From positions 1 through 7,948 of the forward strand of contig QMZV01000033.1 of the NCBI GenBank assembly GCA_003663355.1: a stretch of DNA of 7,948 bases, read 5' to 3'. The notes under the pieces were generated by a model. The model worked only from the letters and a program-made list of their open reading frames with translations. It searched no databases and was not told the origin of the DNA. Made by a program: the position numbers and the translations under genes. Source of the stretch: Candidatus Aenigmatarchaeota archaeon. Lineage in GTDB: Archaea; Aenigmatarchaeota; Aenigmatarchaeia; QMZS01. This document shows positions 1 to 6,568 of this stretch, piece after piece; position 1 is the first letter of the stretch, and each line of letters opens with the position of its first letter.

Positions 1-2
1 AG

Positions 3-116
3 AAAGTTATTGTAGTCTATGAAAAAGTTGTCACTCCATTTGGAAATTCAGCCAAAGTTGATGTCCAGAAAAAATATATTGGAAAGAGAGCTTATGTGAT
101 TATTGTTAAAGATTAA
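3..116 (+). CDS. C-terminal end of a DUF2080-like transposon-associated protein (5' truncated by window edge)
   Basis: The frame beginning at base 3 is open to a TAA at 114-116 and gives 37 residues, with the segments VVTPFGNSAKVDVQKKYIGK and RAYVIIVKD at the end. The pattern of a hydrophobic strand, then T/K-P-F-G-N-(G/S)-A-K-V-x-V-x-K-x-(W/Y)-I-G-K-(K/R) and a closing strand resembles my recollection of small archaeal proteins of the DUF2080 family, annotated as transposon-encoded or transposase-associated, with an AbrB/SpoVT-like swapped-hairpin look. The family is usually about 60 residues, so roughly the last half is seen. Its molecular role is not established. The assignment is from motif memory only; an unrelated AbrB-type DNA-binding protein is the main alternative. 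If right, a transposase gene is expected to the left of the window. Confidence 0.6.
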   Translation, partial: KVIVVYEKVVTPFGNSAKVDVQKKYIGKRAYVIIVKD

Positions 117-259
117 TTAAATGGATTGCTAAAAGAGTTTTGTCCCAATATCATTATAATGTAACATGTTAGAAAAATAGTTGAGATTGTTCTGAAAGAA
201 ATGAAGGATAAAATTTGTTCTATAAAGAATTGACATTTATTTTTTGACAATGAGATATT
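117..259. other. Non-coding gap with two adjacent palindromes
   Basis: This 143-bp stretch between the DUF2080-like stop and the GalT-like start has no convincing ORF. It contains two perfect 10-bp palindromes back to back, CATTATAATG at 152-161 and TAACATGTTA at 162-171. A TATA-like CTATAAAG lies at 220-227, and the hexamer TTGACA occurs twice (230-235 and 244-249). If a transposon lies to the left, its right end should fall in this gap, but I cannot recognise a terminal inverted repeat because the other end is outside the window. Confidence 0.5.
220..227 (+). promoter_or_regulatory. Possible archaeal TATA box for the GalT-like/ATPase operon
   Basis: CTATAAAG is centred about 36 bases before the ATG at 260. 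With the usual archaeal spacing of about 25 bases from TATA centre to start site, transcription would begin near 249 and leave a leader of about 10 bases. No purine-rich BRE is obvious upstream, and AT-rich DNA yields such boxes by chance, so this is tentative. Confidence 0.3.
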
Positions 260-1291
260 ATGGAAGCAAAAATAACAAATCTGTTAGAATTAGTAAACAA
301 ACTTCCAGAAAAACAAAGAAAATTGTTCAACAGATTTTATTCTGTAAATTTGTCTGAAAGCAAATTAATTTTACCTGATAAAATGAGAGAATTTGTAAAA
401 ATAAGATTTAACTCTTTGAAAAAAGTAGAGAATCAAAAAATAATATCAATAAACAATAATTTTACTGGAGAAGGAAGTTTGTTTAATGAGTTAAGGAGTC
501 TCAGACCATTGCCAAAAATAAAAATAAACAAAAGAGAATTGGAAAATAAAAAGAACTGCCTTTTCTGTAATCCAGAAAATTTCACTCCTTCAGATTCTTT
601 CGGCAGAATAAAGGGAAAATATTGCATAACTGCAAGCAATATTGCAAAATATGATTATTTTCATAGTTTAATCATTTTTAAAGAGCACAATCCTCTGAAA
701 ATAAGGAAAATATGGTTGAGAGATTATTTTGAAACAGCAGAAAAATGGTTTTTGGAAGTAAAAAAACTGGACAAGGAAGCAAAAAACAATTTCCTGATCT
801 GGAACTGTTTATGGAGAAGCGGGGCTTCAATAATTCATGGTCACATGCAATTAACAAGTTCAAAAATGAAATATGGAAAAGTGAAAAAACTTGAGGAAAT
901 AAGTGAAAAATACAAACAAAAATTCAATTCAGATTATTTTCTTGATTTATTCAGAGTGCATAAAAGTTTAGGTCTTTTAAGGGAAATAAACGGGACAAAA
1001 ATGCTTTTTTATTTGACTCCTGTTAAAGAGAAAGAGATTGTTATTTTTTCAAAGGAAAAAGGATTTGCAAATTTGTCTGATTTAATTTATAAAATAATAA
1101 AAAATTACTTTAGATTGGGAGTTAAGTCCTTTAATCTTTCATTGTATAAAATAGAAAATTACTGGATTATTCATTTAGTGGACAGAGGAAACTTGGAAGA
1201 TAAAAGTTCGGATATCGGAGGAATGGAATTGTATGGAAATTCTGTAATTTCTTTTGATCCATTTAAACTCTCAGAAAAATTTAAATTATGA
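260..1291 (+). CDS. GalT/HIT-superfamily nucleotidyltransferase-like protein
   Basis: A 343-residue protein with the layout of the galactose-1-phosphate uridylyltransferase / Ap4A phosphorylase branch of the HIT superfamily. The segment NNFTGEGSLFNELRSLRP (about 66-83) matches the N-terminal substrate strand of GalT-like enzymes. C100-x-x-C103 is a likely zinc ligand pair. SLIIFKEHNPL (136-146) corresponds to the EHNP region of GalT. The active-site motif is H193-G-H195-M-Q197 in the context SGASIIHGHMQL. The final Gln, instead of the third His of HIT hydrolases, points to a transferase or phosphorylase that forms a covalent NMP on the second His (H195). Substrate cannot be told: sugar 1-phosphates and dinucleoside polyphosphates are both possible. 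An in-frame TGA at 251-253 makes ATG 260 the first possible start. There is no clear Shine-Dalgarno. Its stop overlaps the ATPase start by 4 bases (ATGA), so the two are probably translated together. The superfamily call is fairly secure, the exact reaction is not. Confidence 0.75.
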   Translation: MEAKITNLLELVNKLPEKQRKLFNRFYSVNLSESKLILPDKMREFVKIRFNSLKKVENQKIISINNNFTGEGSLFNELRSLRPLPKIKINKRELENKKNCLFCNPENFTPSDSFGRIKGKYCITASNIAKYDYFHSLIIFKEHNPLKIRKIWLRDYFETAEKWFLEVKKLDKEAKNNFLIWNCLWRSGASIIHGHMQLTSSKMKYGKVKKLEEISEKYKQKFNSDYFLDLFRVHKSLGLLREINGTKMLFYLTPVKEKEIVIFSKEKGFANLSDLIYKIIKNYFRLGVKSFNLSLYKIENYWIIHLVDRGNLEDKSSDIGGMELYGNSVISFDPFKLSEKFKL

Positions 1292-3915
1292 AGAAATTAA
1301 AAGGTCTTACTCAAAAAGAAGCCGCCAAAATACTTAGAGAATACGGATATAATGAAATAAAAGAACTCCTCCAAATTTCTCCTTTCCAGATTATTTTGAA
1401 ACAGATAAAGAAAAATTTCATGATATATTTGTTATTTGTTGCGACAGTATTATCTTTTCTTGTTGGAAAATTTATTACTGGATATGCTATTTCAATAATA
1501 ATATTAATCCTTATAACGGTTGGATTTTTTCAGGAATATAAAGCAGAGAGAGCAATTAAGGCCCTAAAACAAATGATTACGCCAACTTCTATTGTTATAA
1601 GAGACGGGAAAGAAGTTGAGATACCATCAAGGAAAATAGTTCCTGGGGATATTCTAGTTTTAAGAACAGGAGAGAAAATTCCAGCAGATTGTTTGGTTTT
1701 GGAAGAAAAAGAATTAAGAGTTAATGAATCCGTTCTGACTGGAGAATCAAAAGAAATCAAAAAATTCGCCACAAAAAATGAGAAAAACTACAAAAGAGAT
1801 AATCAGATATTCATGGGAACTTATGTTGTTAACGGAAAATGTGTCGCAAAGGTTTTGCATACCGGAATGAATACAGAATTCGGAAAAATTGCCGGAATGA
1901 TTTCAAAAGCGGAAAAAGAACTGCCTCTGCAAAAAAAAGTCAATGAGATCGCAAAATATATGGCGTTTATAGCAATAACCATATCCATTTTAACGGGGAT
2001 TTTAATGCTGATAAGAACGCCGCATACTTACAGCGCTCTGATAGAGATACTTCTTGTGGTAATTGCCTTATCTGTTTCTGCATTTCCGGAAGGTTTGCCT
2101 GTCGCTCTCATCTCAATTCTTAGTTTAGGAGCCTACCGAATGGCAAAGAAAAATGCAATAGTAAACCATATGTCAATAATTGAAACTCTTGGAGAAACTA
2201 CTGTGATATGTGCGGATAAAACAGGGACAATAACAAAGGGAGAGATGACGGTAAAAAAAATATTTACAGACAACAAAATTATCAGTGTTACAGGAACAGG
2301 ATATGAAGGGAAAGGAAACTTGCTCTTAGATAATAAAAAGATAGATCCTAAAAAAAATACTTGTCTCAATCTTCTTTTAAAATCCGCAATTTTATGCAAT
2401 GATGCAAAAATTGAAAAAAAAGACGGAGAATATAAAATAAGAGGCTCTCCAACAGAAGCATCTTTATTAGTAATGGCAGCAAAAGGAGGAATTTTTATGG
2501 AAGATTTAAAATTTACTAGAAAGGAAGAGATTCCGTTTAGTTCTGAGAGAAAGATGATGTCTGTCCTGTGCAGAGAAAGAGGAAAGAATTTTGTTTATTC
2601 AAAGGGCGCTCCCGAAGTTTTAATTAAAAAATGCAAATTTGTGCAAAAGGGAGATGAAATTATTAAACTGAGTGAAAAAGAAAAACAAAAGATATTTGAC
2701 TTTAACAAAACTTACACATCAAAAGCCTTTAGAGTTCTTGCCTTTGCCTACAAAGAATCTTCTTCTCTTGACAAGAACAACTTTGAAAATAATCTAATTT
2801 TTTTGGGTTTGGTTGCAATAGAAGACCCCCCAAGAGCAAAAGTTAAACCAACCATAATTTCTTGCGAAGAAAGCGGAATAAAAGTTAAAATGATTACTGG
2901 AGACAGCAAAGAAACTGCTGTTGAAATAGGAAAAGAAATAGGTCTTTCTGGAGAAGTCATCACTGGAGAGGAAATGGATAAACTAACGGATGATGAACTA
3001 TCAAAAATTGTAAATAAAATTATAATATTTGCAAGGGTCAGACCGGAACATAAGTTAAGAATTGTGAAGGCTCTTAAACAAAATGGGGAAATTGTTACAA
3101 TGACTGGAGATGGCGTAAATGATGCTCCTGCTTTAAAAGAAGCGCATATTGGTGTGGCGATGGGCATAAAGGGAACAGATGTTTCAAGAGAATCGGCAGA
3201 CATGATTTTGAAGGATGATAATTTTGCTACAATTGTTTCTGCCATAAAAGAAGGAAGAACGATTTTCAGCAATATACAAAAAGTTACTGCTTATATGCTT
3301 TCCTGCAACTATGCCGAATTATTTGTGATATTTTTCGGAATATTATTCGGTTTGCCTCTGCCATTGCTCGCCCTGCAGATTTTATTTATGAATCTCGTTA
3401 CGGATGATCTGCCAGCAATTACTTTGGGTTTTAATCCATCTTATGGAATAATGAAAGCAAAGCCAAAGAAAAGATCCATTATAAATAAACAATTGCTTTT
3501 ATTAATCCTAATTTCTGGAACAATAATGGGAATTGGCACTTTAGGGGTATTTTATTTTACATTTGTATCTCTTTTGGCCAAAAGTATTGCAGAGAATATG
3601 GCTACTGCAACAGCCAGAACAACTGGTCTGTTAGTTTTAATATTGTTTGAAATAGCAAATGCATTTAATTTCAGATCATTTAAAATTCCAGTATATAGGG
3701 CACCTTTATTCTTTAACAAATATCTGGTCTATGCCTCAGCGGCATCAATTCTGTTAACAAGTTTAATAATTTACTCTCCGCTAAATCACCTATTTGAAAC
3801 CGTTCCAATAGGAATATATAATGTAATTGTTGCTGGCTTAGTATCTTTATCTGTAATAATTGTTTTTGATCTTCTGAAAATATTAAATAAAAAAAGAAAG
3901 TTTTTATTTTTATAA
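1288..3915 (+). CDS. P2A-type (SERCA-like) calcium-transporting P-type ATPase
   Basis: A complete 875-residue cation pump of the plasma membrane that uses ATP to export, most likely, Ca2+. Domains in order: a cation-ATPase N-terminal segment (1-40, LTQKEAAKILREYGYNE); M1-M2 (about 43-82); an actuator domain with TGES at 151-154; M3-M4 with PEGL at 267-270; a phosphorylation site DKTGT with D310; a nucleotide-binding domain with KGAPE (439-443); DPPR (513-516); TGD (537-539); TGDGVNDAP (606-614); then M5-M10. The residues that bind calcium in SERCA all have counterparts: E268 in M4, N674 and E677 in M5 (NYAE), N702, T705 and D706 in M6 (NLVTD), and E788 in M8 (EIANAFN). That favours a two-site Ca2+ pump over a Na+, K+ or Mn2+ relative, although transport specificity is inferred. 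The ATG at 1288 overlaps the stop of the GalT-like gene. The 3' end is one base from the stop of the convergent antiporter gene. Length is normal for prokaryotic members. Confidence 0.9.
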   Translation: MKKLKGLTQKEAAKILREYGYNEIKELLQISPFQIILKQIKKNFMIYLLFVATVLSFLVGKFITGYAISIIILILITVGFFQEYKAERAIKALKQMITPTSIVIRDGKEVEIPSRKIVPGDILVLRTGEKIPADCLVLEEKELRVNESVLTGESKEIKKFATKNEKNYKRDNQIFMGTYVVNGKCVAKVLHTGMNTEFGKIAGMISKAEKELPLQKKVNEIAKYMAFIAITISILTGILMLIRTPHTYSALIEILLVVIALSVSAFPEGLPVALISILSLGAYRMAKKNAIVNHMSIIETLGETTVICADKTGTITKGEMTVKKIFTDNKIISVTGTGYEGKGNLLLDNKKIDPKKNTCLNLLLKSAILCNDAKIEKKDGEYKIRGSPTEASLLVMAAKGGIFMEDLKFTRKEEIPFSSERKMMSVLCRERGKNFVYSKGAPEVLIKKCKFVQKGDEIIKLSEKEKQKIFDFNKTYTSKAFRVLAFAYKESSSLDKNNFENNLIFLGLVAIEDPPRAKVKPTIISCEESGIKVKMITGDSKETAVEIGKEIGLSGEVITGEEMDKLTDDELSKIVNKIIIFARVRPEHKLRIVKALKQNGEIVTMTGDGVNDAPALKEAHIGVAMGIKGTDVSRESADMILKDDNFATIVSAIKEGRTIFSNIQKVTAYMLSCNYAELFVIFFGILFGLPLPLLALQILFMNLVTDDLPAITLGFNPSYGIMKAKPKKRSIINKQLLLLILISGTIMGIGTLGVFYFTFVSLLAKSIAENMATATARTTGLLVLILFEIANAFNFRSFKIPVYRAPLFFNKYLVYASAASILLTSLIIYSPLNHLFETVPIGIYNVIVAGLVSLSVIIVFDLLKILNKKRKFLFL
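3885..3909. terminator. A/T hairpin, possible bidirectional terminator between convergent genes
   Basis: AAATAAAAA at 3885-3893 and TTTTTATTT at 3901-3909 are perfect inverted repeats around a 7-base loop (AAGAAAG). They lie inside the last codons of the ATPase gene. Read on the forward strand, the right arm gives a U-rich tract just before the ATPase stop. Read on the reverse strand, the left arm gives a U-rich tract just after the antiporter stop. Archaeal transcription terminates at U-rich runs, so one element could serve both genes. The stem is all A/T and weak, so the U-tracts matter more than the hairpin. Confidence 0.45.
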
Positions 3916-3916
3916 T

Positions 3917-5629
3917 CTACCTTCTCTCGTGTTTTGGTTTGTTATGACCCAACTCTCTCCTGCGATTTAAATCTTCAATATGGTTTAGTTTTTCTTTCAA
4001 AAACTTTTTCATGTCAAAACCATATTCTTCAATCATCATGGATGCATGATGCCCTCCCAATAAATGAGGTGTAATTACATAAGTTGCTCCAATCTCGTAT
4101 AAATCCATAGCTTGATCAATATTATGCGATACAACAATAATTATTGCATCTTTGTTTGTTTCTCTTATTTTTTTGATTAACACAGCATTTGTATCATAAT
4201 CAGGTATTGTTGATATAACCATTTTTACTTCCGACAATCTCAAGTCATCCAATAATTCGTAATCATTTGCATCACCATATCTGCAATCTATTGATTCTCT
4301 TATCAATTTTCTTATTATTACAGGATTGTAATCAACCACCAAATATTTCTTTTTTAGTTTCTTTAGTGATTTCAATATATCATAACCTATTCTATTGTAA
4401 CCGAAAAGGATTATCTCATAATCGCTTTCTTTATATCTATGCTTGGCATCAATCCTCCTGTTTTTTCTTTCAAAAATTTTAAGGTATTTAGATAGATAGG
4501 AATATAATTGATTTGAATAAAGCATAAAATAACTTGAACCGCCGATTGTTATAAAACCAATAATGGTAATTACAGATAACATCTCCTGTGGAAGAATCCC
4601 CCTGCTAATTCCCAAAGCTATCATAATTATCGAGAATTCGCTTATATTTCCGCATGTTGCTCCGGTAAGAAAACTTGTTCTTCTTGCATATCCCAAAAAT
4701 CCAAGAATGGAAATTATGATCAGCGGTTTTATAAAAAGTATTAATATGGATAAACTTAATATTATTGTAAGATACTGATTAATACTCCCAAGAGTGATCT
4801 GAGATCCTATTGCGATGAAGAATAATATTATGAAAAAATCTCTTATTGGTTTCATTTTTGAACTTATCTCATACCGGAATGGAGATAGAGATAGAGTGAT
4901 TCCAGCAATTAATGCCCCTGTTTCTATAGAAAAGTTCATGTAGTAAAACAATACAGACAATGCAAAACACCATCCAAGAGAAAATAACAATAAATATTCC
5001 TGGGATTTTGCAACTAATTCCGTAATTTTTGGCAAAATATAAATTCCAATTAAAAACAAAATACCCAACAAACCAATTCCCTTTAAAATAGTTTCAAAAG
5101 CAATATTTATAATACCAACTCCGCTTGAAAGAGAAGTAATTATCATTAAGATAACAATTACAATTAGGTCCTGTATAATTAGATATCCCGTTGACAAATA
5201 ACCGTACAAAGTTTCAGTATCCTTTTTGTCTGATAAAATCTTCATCGCCACAATTGTGCTGCTAAATGACAAAGCAACTGCAATATACAAAGAAGTTATT
5301 GCTGTAAAACCAAAATAAATGCAAACTATATATCCAAGTATTGTACTTATAACAAATTGTCCAACTCCCGTAATCAAAGAAGGTTTGCTTAACTCTCTTA
5401 TTATCTTTGGATTTAAACTGAGACCAATCACAAAGAGAAGGAGAGCAACTCCAATATGTGAAAACAGGTTTAGAGATTCTCCGGATGGAACAATACCAAA
5501 AAAACTTGCTATAATGCCTGTAAGAAGATATCCGATTAATAAAGGCTGTTTAAGTAATCTCATAAATCCGCAAATAACAGTTGCGAGGATAATAATCAAA
5601 CATAAATCAATAAATAGATCCCCTGTCAT
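3917..5629 (-). CDS. CPA2-family (Kef-type) cation/proton antiporter with C-terminal TrkA-N domain
   Basis: A 570-residue membrane protein. Residues 1 to about 385 form a sodium/proton-exchanger-like domain of some 12-13 hydrophobic segments. Family landmarks are QPLLIGYLLTGII (28-40), GVALLLFVIGLSLNP (60-74), LSFSSTIVAMKILSD (120-134), Q153-D154 (the ion-site Q-D pair of KefB/KefC-type proteins), ETGALIAGITLS (236-247) and GNISEFSIIMIALGI (327-341). Residues about 404-520 are a TrkA-N/RCK_N Rossmann domain: a dinucleotide loop GYNRIG (410-415), an acidic residue D433 in VVDYNP, and YGDANDYELL (451-460). No TrkA-C domain follows; a basic tail (about 540-570) ends the protein. It probably exchanges K+ or Na+ for protons under nucleotide control. 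Ion and ligand are inferred, and there is no separate KefF/KefG-like partner here. It is transcribed away from secF and converges on the Ca2+-ATPase gene. Confidence 0.87.
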   Translation of the reverse strand: MTGDLFIDLCLIIILATVICGFMRLLKQPLLIGYLLTGIIASFFGIVPSGESLNLFSHIGVALLLFVIGLSLNPKIIRELSKPSLITGVGQFVISTILGYIVCIYFGFTAITSLYIAVALSFSSTIVAMKILSDKKDTETLYGYLSTGYLIIQDLIVIVILMIITSLSSGVGIINIAFETILKGIGLLGILFLIGIYILPKITELVAKSQEYLLLFSLGWCFALSVLFYYMNFSIETGALIAGITLSLSPFRYEISSKMKPIRDFFIILFFIAIGSQITLGSINQYLTIILSLSILILFIKPLIIISILGFLGYARRTSFLTGATCGNISEFSIIMIALGISRGILPQEMLSVITIIGFITIGGSSYFMLYSNQLYSYLSKYLKIFERKNRRIDAKHRYKESDYEIILFGYNRIGYDILKSLKKLKKKYLVVDYNPVIIRKLIRESIDCRYGDANDYELLDDLRLSEVKMVISTIPDYDTNAVLIKKIRETNKDAIIIVVSHNIDQAMDLYEIGATYVITPHLLGGHHASMMIEEYGFDMKKFLKEKLNHIEDLNRRRELGHNKPKHERR

Positions 5630-5687
5630 AATATTAATTTGTTTATTTTTATCAACTTCTTTTATTTTTTTAAAAGAAAAGTCTTAT
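5630..5687. promoter_or_regulatory. Divergent promoter region between antiporter and secF
   Basis: These 58 bases separate the two divergent starts (5629 on the reverse strand, 5688 on the forward strand) and must hold both promoters unless they lie inside the genes. They are almost all A/T on each strand. The box CTTTTATT at 5659-5666 is centred about 26 bases before the secF ATG, which fits a leaderless transcript. Its complement AATAAAAG is about 33 bases before the antiporter ATG. No Shine-Dalgarno sequence precedes either start. Exact boxes cannot be fixed from sequence alone. Confidence 0.4.
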
Positions 5688-6518
5688 ATGAATAGAAAAC
5701 TTATTTTTCTCACAATAATTTTTTTAATAATCAGTCTGGGATTTCTGAGTTATAAACAAATTACAACTGGTTTTTTTATTGATAAAAGTATTGAGTTAAA
5801 AGGAGGAAACTTGATTACCATATCTTTTTATAATGCAAGTTTTGATGAAATTTCGGATTTAAGGGATATGTTGCAAAAAGAATATAAAGTTGCTGCCTAT
5901 ACAACGACAAGTGCAATAGAAACTCAATTATCTGTAGAATGTTCTGGAATTGACACAAATCAGTTAATAAAAGATATTAACAAAACCCTTGAAATTAAAA
6001 ACTATGAAATCAGCAAGATAGATCCAAAATTAAGTGCTAATATTTTGAATGATATTATCTATTCCATCATCTTTGCTTTTGTTGCAATAGCAATAATAAT
6101 ATTTATTCTTTTCAGAACTTTAATTCCGTCTTTTGCTATGGTTCTTTGCGCTTTTTCAGACATTGTAATTACTCTGTTTTTGATGAATATCCTTTCAATA
6201 AAACTTTCTATTGCAACTTTTACCGCTCTTCTGATGGTGCTTGGTTACTCCGTAGATTCGGATATTTTGCTTACAACGAGAGTTCTCAAATCACATGAAA
6301 ACTTTGACAAACAATATAAGAGTGCCTTGAAAACCGGACTGACAATGAGTATTACAAGCATGGTTGGTTTAATAGCTATTTTACTGATTACAGGATATTC
6401 TTCGGTTTTTGGACAATTGGCAAGTGTTTTAATAATTAGTTTGATTGTGGATATTCCAAACACTTGGATTCAGAATGCAACAATTTTGGATATTTATTTG
6501 GAGAAATTGAGGAGATGA
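5688..6518 (+). CDS. secF: Protein-export membrane protein SecF, archaeal type
   Basis: A 276-residue SecF, the normal length for the archaeal protein, which works with SecD at the SecYEbeta channel to support protein export. TM1 is at about 5-22. An extracytoplasmic P1 domain follows, starting with the ELKGGNLITISF motif (36-47). Five membrane segments fill about 120-265. Diagnostic stretches are D158 in CAFSDIVITL, GYSVDSDILLTTRVLK (186-201), and DIPNTWIQNATIL (255-267), which I recognise as typical of archaeal SecF. The reading frame stays open well upstream, to 5319, but that part is antisense to the antiporter. ATG 5688 is chosen because it places the first membrane helix and family N-terminus correctly. 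SecD, which often adjoins SecF in archaea, is not next to it here: the antiporter lies on one side and a toxin-antitoxin pair on the other. Confidence 0.9.
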   Translation: MNRKLIFLTIIFLIISLGFLSYKQITTGFFIDKSIELKGGNLITISFYNASFDEISDLRDMLQKEYKVAAYTTTSAIETQLSVECSGIDTNQLIKDINKTLEIKNYEISKIDPKLSANILNDIIYSIIFAFVAIAIIIFILFRTLIPSFAMVLCAFSDIVITLFLMNILSIKLSIATFTALLMVLGYSVDSDILLTTRVLKSHENFDKQYKSALKTGLTMSITSMVGLIAILLITGYSSVFGQLASVLIISLIVDIPNTWIQNATILDIYLEKLRR

Positions 6519-6526
6519 TTTTAGAA

Positions 6527-6542
6527 TATGAATTTCTTTGAA
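6527..6542. repeat. 16-bp direct repeat, left copy (remnant of the endoQ start)
   Basis: TATGAATTTCTTTGAA here is identical to 7358-7373, which overlaps the start of the EndoQ-like gene. This copy lies 8 bases after the secF stop and just before the MNT gene. The bases upstream are also similar: TGATT-(TTAGAA)-TATGAA here and TGATT-ATGAA at 7354-7363, each beginning with the stop codon of the preceding gene. Confidence 0.8.
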
Positions 6543-6551
6543 TTATTATAA
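6528..6551 (+). pseudogene. Vestigial 5' end of the endoQ-like gene (MNFFELL-stop)
   Basis: ATG at 6528 opens a 7-codon frame, MNFFELL, closed by TAA at 6549-6551. Its first five residues and all 15 underlying bases match the start of the downstream EndoQ-like gene (MNFFEINADLHIHS) exactly. The match ends abruptly after GAA. I read it as a leftover from the insertion or duplication that brought in the MNT/HEPN pair. It might also be translated as a tiny leader peptide, but nothing shows this. Confidence 0.5.
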
Positions 6552-6568
6552 ATAAACTAATAGTTTAT
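6552..6568. promoter_or_regulatory. Inverted repeat over the MNT start, possible operator or RNA hairpin
   Basis: ATAAACT (6552-6558) and AGTTTAT (6562-6568) form a perfect 7-bp inverted repeat with a 3-base spacer. The right arm includes the first two bases of the MNT start codon (6567-6569). The position suits an autoregulatory operator of the toxin-antitoxin operon, or an RNA hairpin that limits initiation. In DNA this AT-rich, a repeat of this size can also arise by chance. Confidence 0.35.

Noticed and set aside
230..249. Two TTGACA hexamers before the GalT-like gene, resembling a bacterial -35 box
   Set aside because: The gene content is archaeal, no matching -10 box is positioned correctly, and such hexamers are common in AT-rich DNA.
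2748..3272. Long reverse-strand open frame (174 codons) inside the ATPase gene
   Set aside because: It is a shadow of a strongly conserved ATPase region with all P-type motifs; its translation shows no recognisable domain.
5319..5687. Upstream extension of the secF reading frame (an extra 123 residues)
   Set aside because: It is antisense to the antiporter gene, has no SecF similarity, and ATG 5688 places the first membrane helix as in archaeal SecF.
6545..6553. ATTATAAAT as a TATA box for the MNT gene
   Set aside because: It is only about 18 bases before the MNT ATG, so transcription would start inside the gene, past the only plausible start codon.
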